A stretch of 7,428 bases of DNA, from the NCBI GenBank assembly GCA_964609625.1, contig CAZSRS010000086.1, forward strand, positions 1 to 7,428. Reading direction: 5' to 3'. Below the pieces are notes generated by a model, which saw only the letters and a program-made list of their open reading frames with translations, was not told the DNA's origin and made no database searches. Shown piece by piece: positions 1 to 7,027 of this stretch. The stretch comes from G963674665 sp964609625 (GTDB lineage Bacteria; Desulfobacterota; Desulfovibrionia; Desulfovibrionales; Desulfovibrionaceae). Numbering within the stretch: position 1 is the stretch's first letter; every line of letters begins with the position of its first letter. Made by a program: the position numbers and the translations under genes.

Positions 1-158
1 GTCTATAACCGCTCGCTACACCAGGTGGAAGGTGGAGTCATGGTGACGGTTACGAGGTTCACAAGCAACTGCGGAAAAAAGTCTCCGAGACGGACCCGGA
101 CTTCATAGAGTGGGTTTCAGGCCAGATCAAGCCTCTCTTTGGCGAACCAAAGATCAAG
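1..158 (+). pseudogene. Upstream part of the LPP gene, apparently frame-shifted near position 36
   Basis: The reading frame of the large downstream protein stays open back to position 9, where an in-frame TAA (6-8) stops it. From about 39 to 158 this frame reads like genuine LPP sequence (HGDGYEVHKQLRKKV, then FIEWV, then LFGEPKIKV), yet it contains no ATG, GTG or TTG codon. From 1 to 36 the protein-like reading is instead in frame 1 (VYNRSLHQVEGG), which stops at 106-108. Adding one base around 34-40 would join VEGG to HGDGYE in a single frame. I infer that the protein began left of the window and that a one-base deletion, natural or a sequencing error, splits it here. The site has no clear slippery heptamer, so programmed frameshifting is less likely. 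The true length and N-terminal domains cannot be seen. Confidence 0.5.
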
Positions 159-3100
159 GTGCGCGGCAAAAACGTGCCCATGACCATCGACAGCATCGTG
201 GACGCCATGACCTCCGAGACTGTGAAAGGCAAGGAAGACACCATGGTGTTCGGTCTCGGACAGATCCGTGCGTCCATGTCCAAGCGGTTCAAGAGCTTGG
301 GCGAACTCAAGGCCGAGCGCGAGCGCGTCGTCTCTACCGCTGAAGAACGAGCCAAGGCCGGTGAACTGGACGCGACCATCGAGCAGTTCAGGAATGCCGT
401 TGTGCAGCATTACAAGCACACAAACTGGCGTGGTGACATCGACACCTGGAATGCCCTGGATGACAGTATGCGCTCCCTGGCGCACGCGGTGAAGAACGGT
501 GGCGGAGAAAAATCGTTGCGCCGTGCGCTCTCCAGATTCGGGTTCAGCAAGGTGCCGCAAGACGTGATCGATCAGGGCATGGAGTCCATCCAGGCGCTCA
601 AAAATACCGTGACTGACTACTTCGAGGCGAAGCCGCAACGTGCAGTGTCGCTCTCCGAGTTCAGGGGTGCTGTTGTCCCCAAGGGCACGCCCAAGAAAGT
701 GATCGAGATATTGCAGCGGCATGGCCTGGCGGTGAAGGAATACCGCAAAAATGGACGTGAGAAGGCCGTATTTGAACTCGGCAAGCAGCTTGAAAAAGAG
801 CATGGCGACATCCTCTTCCGCCGTGCCTATCATGGTACTCATGCACGCGGCATCGAGCGGTTCCGGCTCCAGTACATCGGCACCGGCGAGGGTGCGCAGG
901 CGTTTGGCTGGGGGATGTATTTTGCGTCAGCAAAAGACGTTGGGGAGGGATACCGTCAGAAGCTGTCCATCGGGAACGGCGCACAGATAATGAAGGACGG
1001 ACGCAATAACTATTCTGTGTGGGCAAGGGTTTCTGGGCACGATCAAATCCAACCTGTTGCTGAAAACTTGCTTTACGGCAAGGCTATAGAATTTAAGGAA
1101 AAATACGACAAAAAACATGGTGGTCAACTCTACGAGGTCGAAATCCCGGATGACAACCAGCTCCTGGATTGGGACAAGCCGCTTTCCCAGCAGCCGAAGG
1201 CAATCAAGGCGAGGCTGAACAAGCTGCCGAAGCAGGTGGCGGAGAAGTTGCGCCAGAAGGGATTGCAGAACGTCACCGGCGAAGACCTTTATGATGCTCT
1301 GACACAATACTACCGCATTAAGGGCGAACGGAACGGCCAGGAAGCCGCGTCCAAATTTCTCCACTCCCTGGGCATTCCCGGCCTTCGCTACCTGGACGGC
1401 TTCAGCCGGAACAAGGGCGAGGGCTCGCACAATTACGTGATCTGGGATGAAAACGCCATGGAGATCGTGCGGGAGCACTACCGCAAGAGCGGGCAGGAGT
1501 CTCCCGCGCAACCCGTCTCCGGCGTCCAGGCCGCTGATGTCAAGGCCGCGCTCAAGGGGCTCCAGGCCAAGGCCAAGAACGCGCTGCCGGTCGAGGTAGT
1601 GCAGAGCCAGAGCGATTTGCCCCAGCACATCCTGAAGGCCAACGAAGAAAAGGGCGGCGGCACCATCACTGCCGTCTACGACGCCCGCTCCAAGGCCGTC
1701 TACATGGTCGCCGACAACATCCATCAACCTGCCGATGCGGTGGGCGCATGGATGCAGGAGGCGGTCAAGGCCTGGAAGCACGAGCAGGGGCATCACGGCA
1801 TCCGCAATTTCTTCCGGGATACCTTCGGCGAGCAGTGGCAAAACGAGTTCGAGACGTTCCTGAACAACGTCCATGCGCAGTTCGCGGGCACCAAAGAGTA
1901 CGCGGAGATCAAGCGACTCTACCCCGAGGCCGGGAAGCTGGAGCTGGCGGAAGAGTTGTTCATGAAGCACGTCATGGAGAAGGTGGCGCACAACGAGGCC
2001 CTGACCAAGCGCGAACAGGGAATGTGGAAGCGGTTCCTGAACTTCGTGAAGCGGCTGATAGGGAACCTGACGCCGAAGCAGCAGTATTCCAGGAACGAGC
2101 TGGAGCGCGTGGCCCTGGGCATCATGGGCTGGCTGGAAGGCGGCAGGATGGCGGAAGAGGCGGCTGGGGATCTGCGGTTCAGTATGGCGGGGCAGTCTGC
2201 CCGCGCCGTGGCCGAACTCCGGCATGAGAACTTCGACAAGTTGTCCAAGGCCGAGCAGCAGAAGGTGCTGGCCGAGGCCAAGCGGCAACTGGACGCGGTG
2301 AAGGAAGTGCGCGGCAAGGACGGCAAGCTGCTGGCCCCCAACGGCAAGCCATCGAAGCTGAACGAACACCAGTGGAAGCAGGTGCGCACGCCATGGTTCA
2401 AGGAGTGGTTCGGGGATTGGGAGCTTGCATCCCAGATGTCAGAGGCTTCCGAGTTTGTGGATAACGCGCTGAGTGGCAACAACAAAGGGCGTTTGACTCT
2501 GGAGATGAACAACCCTGACCCGAAGGGCGACATATCCCAGGCTCTTGGTGGACGCGTTGTCAAACACGAAATGAACGCCAACGACATCAGGCACATTATG
2601 AACGCACACGGCGACCCTGCGATAGAAGCATCACGCGGGCAGGTGGCCGTTACGCCTGATGACATCAAGTTGATTCCTTGGATTCTCAGGAACTATGACG
2701 CTGTGGAATCGGGGAGCGCCACCACAAAAGGGAAGAATTCTGTACGGTATGAGAAGCGGATCAACGGTGTGGTTGTTTACGTCGAAGCAGAGACCCCAAA
2801 GGCGGGAGTGCTTTCAAGTAAAACGATGTGGATAAAGCCCTCTGCGAAAATCGATGCCCGCCAAACTGGCGTCCCCGATGATACGTCCGAAAACGTTCGC
2901 AGCCTGGGCCACACTGAGAAGGTAAGAGAAATACTCGATTCAGTCAAGGCCTCCCAGATCATCGACGCCAACGGCGAGCCTTCTGAGTTCTTCCACGGTA
3001 GCCCGAACACGTTTACCGAGTTTGAACTGTCCCTATCTGAATCTGGCGGTGCTCCTGCAATTGTTCTGACAGACGACTACTCCATTGCGGAAGAATACTC

Positions 3101-4103
3101 CAAAAACAACGGGTTGGCCTCGTATATTGATCCAGAGACGGGCGAAGGCGTGAAAAAATATGGCGACCGTCTATCTTCTGACAGGACGCGAGTTGTTGAT
3201 CCCTTCCCATGGGATAAAGACGGCGGCGTCTATCCGTTGTTTGTCAAGGCAAAGAATCCCATTACCATTGACATGGAAGGCCGACATTGGACGGAGACGC
3301 GCCCTTCTGACATCAAAAAGGCCAAGGACAAAGGGCATGATGCGGTCATCTTCAAAAATGTCAGAGATGGCCGTTTCTCGACAGACATCGCCAGCAATGT
3401 CATCTTTGTCTTTAATAGCAACCAAGTAAAATCTTCAGAGGGCAACATCGGCACGTTCTCCGAGCAGCAGGGCGACATCCGCTTCCGCCGCACAGAGGCC
3501 GGGGCCATCTCCGATGCCGAGGCATCATCGCTGTTCCCGGACGTGGACCAGCGTCTCAAGGCCGCTGCCAAGTCACCCGGGCGCCCCGGATACATGCAGC
3601 GCGGCAAGGACTTCCTCAGCAACATGCACAAGGCCTTCACGCGGCATTTCATCCACCTGGACCCGAAGCAGGACGGCGCCGTCATCAACATCCTGCGCGA
3701 GCATCAGGAGGCCGCGACCGCCGCATGGGAGAAAGCCGGCTACACGGCTGTGAACTTCCTCAAGGACCTTTCGCCCAACGAGCGCAACGTCTTCACCATG
3801 AATCTGGTGCTGGCCGACATGGTGCGCGACATCGACAACGAGCTGCTGGACGGTAACGCGGAGCTGCCCTTCGGCTACCAGAACCGCGACCAGGCGCAAA
3901 AGGACCTCGACCACTTCCAGGCCCTGGCCGAGCGCACACCGGCGGTCAAGACCCCGGCCAACCGTAGCGATGTGTCGCCTCTTGCGGGGGGTGAACGGCA
4001 GGGGAGAACGGTCGTTCACCTTTCACCCTCCAGTGCTACGGGTGTTCACCCCTTTTGGCGCTGCAGGGGCATGTGCAGCCGAGTGTCTTCGAGCCGCAAA
4101 TAA
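159..4103 (+). CDS. Large polyvalent protein, C-terminal part: ART, zincin peptidase, BECR-type nuclease, second ART, LPP-associated helical domain
   Basis: Phage/conjugative-element polyvalent protein; 1314 residues counted from GTG 159. That GTG is only the first available start codon, has no good Shine-Dalgarno, and coding-like sequence continues upstream, so this is a fragment. Residues 1-165 are a conserved LPP-associated region. Residues about 223-442 are an ADP-ribosyltransferase-like domain (YHGTHARG, FGWGMYFAS, NYVIWDENAMEIV). Residues about 475-610 are a zincin-like metallopeptidase (H541-E-Q-G-H545; likely third ligand E598 or E599). After the LPP signature WFKEWFGDWE (746-755), residues about 765-900 resemble the phage Barnase-EndoU-ColicinE5/D-RelE nuclease group (NANDIRHIMNAHGD, RGQVAVTPDD). 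A second ART-like domain spans about 941-1095 (FFHGSPNTF, NQVKSSEGNIGTF). Residues 1113-1262 form a helical LPP-associated domain (LPFGYQNRDQ). Residues after about 1265 do not look like family sequence. Family knowledge suggests the protein is delivered with the DNA and modifies host targets; actual targets are unknown. Confidence 0.85.
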   Translation: MRGKNVPMTIDSIVDAMTSETVKGKEDTMVFGLGQIRASMSKRFKSLGELKAERERVVSTAEERAKAGELDATIEQFRNAVVQHYKHTNWRGDIDTWNALDDSMRSLAHAVKNGGGEKSLRRALSRFGFSKVPQDVIDQGMESIQALKNTVTDYFEAKPQRAVSLSEFRGAVVPKGTPKKVIEILQRHGLAVKEYRKNGREKAVFELGKQLEKEHGDILFRRAYHGTHARGIERFRLQYIGTGEGAQAFGWGMYFASAKDVGEGYRQKLSIGNGAQIMKDGRNNYSVWARVSGHDQIQPVAENLLYGKAIEFKEKYDKKHGGQLYEVEIPDDNQLLDWDKPLSQQPKAIKARLNKLPKQVAEKLRQKGLQNVTGEDLYDALTQYYRIKGERNGQEAASKFLHSLGIPGLRYLDGFSRNKGEGSHNYVIWDENAMEIVREHYRKSGQESPAQPVSGVQAADVKAALKGLQAKAKNALPVEVVQSQSDLPQHILKANEEKGGGTITAVYDARSKAVYMVADNIHQPADAVGAWMQEAVKAWKHEQGHHGIRNFFRDTFGEQWQNEFETFLNNVHAQFAGTKEYAEIKRLYPEAGKLELAEELFMKHVMEKVAHNEALTKREQGMWKRFLNFVKRLIGNLTPKQQYSRNELERVALGIMGWLEGGRMAEEAAGDLRFSMAGQSARAVAELRHENFDKLSKAEQQKVLAEAKRQLDAVKEVRGKDGKLLAPNGKPSKLNEHQWKQVRTPWFKEWFGDWELASQMSEASEFVDNALSGNNKGRLTLEMNNPDPKGDISQALGGRVVKHEMNANDIRHIMNAHGDPAIEASRGQVAVTPDDIKLIPWILRNYDAVESGSATTKGKNSVRYEKRINGVVVYVEAETPKAGVLSSKTMWIKPSAKIDARQTGVPDDTSENVRSLGHTEKVREILDSVKASQIIDANGEPSEFFHGSPNTFTEFELSLSESGGAPAIVLTDDYSIAEEYSKNNGLASYIDPETGEGVKKYGDRLSSDRTRVVDPFPWDKDGGVYPLFVKAKNPITIDMEGRHWTETRPSDIKKAKDKGHDAVIFKNVRDGRFSTDIASNVIFVFNSNQVKSSEGNIGTFSEQQGDIRFRRTEAGAISDAEASSLFPDVDQRLKAAAKSPGRPGYMQRGKDFLSNMHKAFTRHFIHLDPKQDGAVINILREHQEAATAAWEKAGYTAVNFLKDLSPNERNVFTMNLVLADMVRDIDNELLDGNAELPFGYQNRDQAQKDLDHFQALAERTPAVKTPANRSDVSPLAGGERQGRTVVHLSPSSATGVHPFWRCRGMCSRVSSSRK
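804..3491 (+). repeat. Three copies of a GD[IL][RL]F[RS] peptide motif near LPP module borders
   Basis: The motif reads GDILFRR at 804-824 (residues 216-222), GDLRFSM at 2166-2186 (residues 670-676) and GDIRFRR at 3471-3491 (residues 1105-1111). The first copy sits directly before the first ART-like domain. The second follows the zincin region, and the third follows the second ART-like domain. Copies one and three differ at only two of 21 bases. Variants of DIRFS are familiar at the ends of domains in this protein class. A hinge or processing site is possible, but that is inference. Confidence 0.6.
3990..4050. repeat. TTCACC/GGTGAA repeat cluster in the open tail of the LPP frame
   Basis: The hexamer TTCACC occurs at 4015-4020, 4022-4027 and 4045-4050, and in reverse as GGTGAA at 3990-3995. 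The first and second form an 8-bp inverted repeat (GGTGAACG 3990-3997 with CGTTCACC 4013-4020, 15-base loop). The cluster lies after the point where the LPP frame stops looking like family sequence, so it is probably non-coding. It may be a binding-site array belonging to the replication region just to the right, or part of a junction. Confidence 0.5.
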
Positions 4104-4110
4104 TAGGAAG

Positions 4111-4155
4111 CCGGCATGACTAAACCGGCCCGGGTTGCGTAAAAAAACCGGCATG
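4111..4155. repeat. CCGGCATG direct repeat with flanking GGAAG/CTTCC
   Basis: CCGGCATG occurs at 4111-4118 and 4148-4155, 37 bp apart. The unit is bracketed by GGAAG (4106-4110) and CTTCC (4157-4161). GCCGG (4110-4114) can also pair with CCGGC (4125-4129). A run of seven A (4141-4147) precedes the second copy, so the minus strand shows GCCGG followed by seven T, but no stable stem lies before those T residues. Function unknown. Confidence 0.35.
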
Positions 4156-4208
4156 TCTTCCCTCTCGGGTCGACTGTGATCCCCAGACCAGAACAGGTTT
4201 GAAACTTA

Positions 4209-4459
4209 CTCCACTTGCTCCACTCAGTGGAGGAGCGCTATTCAGATAAAGTAATTTGCTTCAGGATGTTATGCTGAAAAGTGGAGTAAGTGGAGTAAAA
4301 TCCCTTTTTAAGGTCTTATGAAATTGTGTATGTATCATCTCTCGCTAACCCATTGATTTTACTATCTCGCGCACGCGATAGAGAGTGGAGTGGAGAAACA
4401 GTCGATATATATCCATGTGGATTGGGGGTAATCTAGAAAGTTACTCCACTCCCTCCACT
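4209..4459. repeat. Iteron-like array: nine CTCCACT/AGTGGAG heptamers, mostly paired at 9-bp spacing
   Basis: CTCCACT lies at 4209-4215, 4218-4224, 4444-4450 and 4453-4459. The reverse orientation AGTGGAG lies at 4226-4232, 4280-4286, 4289-4295, 4384-4390 and 4389-4395. Three pairs start exactly 9 bp apart (4209/4218, 4280/4289, 4444/4453). Four copies extend to the decamer TTACTCCACT (4206, 4441; reversed at 4280 and 4289). The first pair and the 4280 pair form an 18-bp inverted repeat with one mismatch. CTCCACT-C-AGTGGAG at 4218-4232 is a tight palindrome. I found only two stray copies elsewhere in the window (1359 and 6724). The clustering is a direct observation; binding of a replication protein is inferred. 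Confidence 0.75.
4367..4378. repeat. GC-rich palindrome TCGCG-CA-CGCGA
   Basis: A perfect 5-bp inverted repeat with a 2-base centre lies at the right edge of the AT-rich core, six bases before the 4384 heptamer. Outer bases (CTATC to its left, GATAG overlapping the right arm) can extend the stem with a bulge. No T run follows on either strand, so it is not a typical terminator. Its position suggests a regulatory or origin-associated site. Confidence 0.4.
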
Positions 4460-4465
4460 TGGTAG

Positions 4466-7027
4466 TCAGTTCAAGAGGCTCGAACTTCGCAACGGCTTGT
4501 TCATGACATGAATTCCTGCGAAGCGATACCACCCCCCGGTCGATTTCCAGGAGACGACTCCCTGGAGCCTCACCCTGTCTGAGAAATTGCGCCTGTTCAG
4601 GGTGCGCCTGATCCCCGCGAGTTCCGCCCAGGCTCTATAATCATCATATAGTTCTTGGACCAGCACACTGGCACTGGGGTCCAGGATGCAGCACTCCTCG
4701 ATGAACTGGGACACCTGGTCGGACTCCTGACGCCACTGTCGGCGGGCCTCTTCGCAGCTCTCGGGGACAGTGAACTGTCCGCTACGCAGCACGTCGCCGT
4801 AAGCCTCAAGAGCGATTGCCAGAATGCCGGGCAACTCCTCCAGCAGTTTTTCCTTGAGTTGGTGATCACGCTCTTCCGGCAGGAAGGTCCGATTAAAGGT
4901 CAAAATGAACGCCCGGCGTTGGAGCGCGTTGCTGAAGTCCCGGCAATGAGGCATGTGGTTGGTGCCGAACCAGCAGGTGCAGAATGGTCGGAAGTCGAAC
5001 GGTGGCTTGAACTTGTGACTCGCCGTGGTCAACTCGCCGCTAACGATGGCCTTCAACTGCGCGTCGGCGATCTCGGCGCCTTCGCCGATCTCCGTCACGA
5101 TGTTGGCAAGCTTGCCGTGCATGTGGGCGCGGTGGAACTCGTTCTCAAGCAGGGAGGGTTGCACCGCGCAGACGTTGTTGCGTCCGCAGATGGCCTCCAC
5201 CATTGCCAGAAGCACAGATTTGCCGGCAGCAGGCTTGCCGTAGAGCAGGAAAAATGATTCGAAGGCTGTGCTCGCTGTGACGGTGTAGCCGATGGCCTCG
5301 AAAACCAAAGTTTTTTTCTGGTGGGCGTCTGCATCGCTCTGGAACACCTCCGAGAGGAACCGCATGAACCGGGGTGCCCCGGCTTGCGGGTCGTAGGCCA
5401 CGGGCAGCTGTGTTGTCCGGTAGTTCTCGCGGCGATGTGTGCGCAGCTCCCAGCGTTCGCCGGTCCAATGCAGCTCGCCGTTCAAGCAATTGATGCTGTT
5501 CTGCACTTGGTCAAATTGGTGCCCTGGCCGGAATGTCTCCGTCTTGAACACGTCCAGCACGCTGTCGATGTAACCCTTGGATACGTCAGCATCGTCCACA
5601 ACACGGTGTGCGAACTGCCGGATTTCCCTGTCCTCGGTATTCCCCCAGACGCCCCTATTGCGCCAGCGCCAGATGCTTATGATGTCGGTGAGCACGTTCT
5701 CTTTGCCCAAAAGGGTGATGATCTCCTTCGCGCACTCCAGCACCGTCTTCTCCGCCGCCGGCGCATCGTCGCCGAGCAAGGTCTTCTCGTCGGTCAGCAA
5801 ATCCTTGATCGTGCAGCCGCATTTTTTGGCAATGAGCTTGCGCAGCCGGTGTTTCATTGACTTCGGCAACCCGGACTCCGCCACCTGCAGGAGAATGGTC
5901 GTGGTCAGCTCGTCAACGTCGTCGCAATCGGCAATCACCTGTTCAATTTCAGAGCGCGAGGGTTTCTTGTCAGGATTGCAGGGGCACTGCTTGCATTCGA
6001 AGGCATGGCCCGGAAACTCCATCCCAAGGATGAACTGACAGCCGAAAGGGTAGTGGTCGCCGCCTTGGACGTAGAGGAACAACTCCCGGAAATGTCTGCG
6101 GCGCTTCTCTATGGTGCCGTATGTGTCTGAGTTCCTCTTTGCCAGGAAGTCGCCGCAGAGGTCCAGGGCCTCGTCGAGGGGGTGCCCGGCGTCTGACCAG
6201 TAGGCCACCAGTTGCAGGCAGAGGGTGTTGAATGGCTGCGACGTTGGCCTCTTGTCCAGGATGTAGTTGATACAGCTGGGGATATTTTGGCGCAACAGTT
6301 CCCGCTGCTCGTCGCTCATGGGCTCATGCTCGGCAGCGCGGGCCAGGTCCGCATGAACCTGCGCACAGCACTGCCGGTACAACTCCACCAATTCAGTTTC
6401 CTGGGGCGGCTCGGGCAGGTTGTCCTCGTCCAGTTCCCTGTGTTTTTTGGTAAGCGCCAGAAGCTCTTCCGCCGGCAGGGACATCTCGGAGCACGCCAAG
6501 GGGACTTTGTAGCGGCCATTATTCCGGCGGATGTTGGGCAGGCGAATCATCCGACCGCGTCTCATGTTGTAGATGCTCAAGTCGAGCGTGTTTAGGTCGC
6601 AGTCAGCCGCGAGTTTCGCGGCCATGCGCTTGAAGATCAGGGGAAGGTACGGGTCGCCGTCACCGGCTCCGAAAATCAACGCCGGGATGCTCAGATGGAG
6701 CCCTTTGCTCCCGCTGGCGAAGAAGTGGAGCATGTAAGGGTCCACCCCGTATACTTCCTCCAAGTGGGCCGTGACTCGCATGACTTCGCTGTGTGCATTG
6801 ACCGGCGCGTCCTTGTCATCGAAATCAAGTACGAGGTCGCCTTGCCTGTTGGGCTCCGGCTCGCCTTCCACCGGCTCGTGCGCGAAGTTCCACATCGTTG
6901 TGAACATCGCGCCGTTCACGATGGCCTGGGCAAGGGCCTCGGGCGTGTCAGCGATGACCTGCCAGGCGCTTTTCCTTTCCGAGGTCCAATATCGGATGGG
7001 CAGAAGGCCATTCAAATCAATAACCAT
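4466..7027 (-). CDS. Phage/plasmid AEP primase-SF3 helicase (D5/P4-like) with a PriL-like Cys domain
   Basis: Multidomain replication initiator, 853 residues. I chose ATG 7027 because GGAGGT lies four bases upstream; an in-frame ATG 12 codons earlier lacks that support. The N-terminal part has AEP primase motifs: LDFDD with D68 and D70, SKGLH with H111, and the third acidic motif at D149 followed by RRGRMIRLPN. Residues 250-350 resemble the Fe-S domain of the large primase subunit: IPSCI (C252), FGC (C330), C345 and C348, with a further C350. Residues about 430-545 match a D5 N-terminal region. The SF3 helicase follows: Walker A GKPAAGKS (597-604), acidic Walker B-like TEIGE (645-649), sensor FGTN (N690) and candidate arginine finger R704/R705. 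A C-terminal winged helix is likely at 770-840. The family makes primers and unwinds DNA at the element's origin. The gene ends seven bases from the last heptamer repeat, so its likely target site is adjacent. All key motifs are intact. Confidence 0.93.
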   Translation of the reverse strand: MVIDLNGLLPIRYWTSERKSAWQVIADTPEALAQAIVNGAMFTTMWNFAHEPVEGEPEPNRQGDLVLDFDDKDAPVNAHSEVMRVTAHLEEVYGVDPYMLHFFASGSKGLHLSIPALIFGAGDGDPYLPLIFKRMAAKLAADCDLNTLDLSIYNMRRGRMIRLPNIRRNNGRYKVPLACSEMSLPAEELLALTKKHRELDEDNLPEPPQETELVELYRQCCAQVHADLARAAEHEPMSDEQRELLRQNIPSCINYILDKRPTSQPFNTLCLQLVAYWSDAGHPLDEALDLCGDFLAKRNSDTYGTIEKRRRHFRELFLYVQGGDHYPFGCQFILGMEFPGHAFECKQCPCNPDKKPSRSEIEQVIADCDDVDELTTTILLQVAESGLPKSMKHRLRKLIAKKCGCTIKDLLTDEKTLLGDDAPAAEKTVLECAKEIITLLGKENVLTDIISIWRWRNRGVWGNTEDREIRQFAHRVVDDADVSKGYIDSVLDVFKTETFRPGHQFDQVQNSINCLNGELHWTGERWELRTHRRENYRTTQLPVAYDPQAGAPRFMRFLSEVFQSDADAHQKKTLVFEAIGYTVTASTAFESFFLLYGKPAAGKSVLLAMVEAICGRNNVCAVQPSLLENEFHRAHMHGKLANIVTEIGEGAEIADAQLKAIVSGELTTASHKFKPPFDFRPFCTCWFGTNHMPHCRDFSNALQRRAFILTFNRTFLPEERDHQLKEKLLEELPGILAIALEAYGDVLRSGQFTVPESCEEARRQWRQESDQVSQFIEECCILDPSASVLVQELYDDYRAWAELAGIRRTLNRRNFSDRVRLQGVVSWKSTGGWYRFAGIHVMNKPLRSSSLLN

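Larger units (their letters stand above)
4104..4465. other. Gene-free, repeat-rich region between two convergent genes; candidate replication origin
   Basis: The 3' ends of the LPP frame (+) and the primase gene (-) face each other across this stretch, and neither strand holds a convincing gene. It contains a CCGGCATG direct repeat on the left, then nine CTCCACT/AGTGGAG heptamers, an AT-rich core (hand counts about 37% GC at 4261-4320 and 40% at 4321-4380) and a GC-rich palindrome. An AT-rich segment inside an iteron-like array next to a replicative primase-helicase fits an origin of replication, but this is inference. No convincing rho-independent terminator is seen for either gene. Confidence 0.5.

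Noticed and set aside
927..2369. A 480-codon open frame on the minus strand opposite the LPP gene
   Set aside because: It is leucine- and valine-rich with no recognisable domain, and it mirrors the GC-rich codon pattern of the convincing plus-strand protein. It is a shadow frame.
4111..4155. CCGGCATG direct repeat considered as an integration attachment site or target-site duplication
   Set aside because: The copies are only 37 bp apart, no integrase or insertion element lies between them, and no tRNA is nearby.
4104..4161. Possible terminator formed by GCCGG/CCGGC and the A/T run
   Set aside because: On the plus strand the stem is followed by A, not T. On the minus strand the seven T residues lack a stable stem just before them.
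4363..4383. Palindrome considered as a rho-independent terminator for the primase transcript
   Set aside because: On the minus strand it is followed by TAAAAT rather than a T run, so it does not fit a standard terminator.
4655..5257. A 200-codon plus-strand open frame opposite the primase gene
   Set aside because: It lies wholly against the helicase motifs on the other strand, has no domain of its own and no good ribosome binding site.
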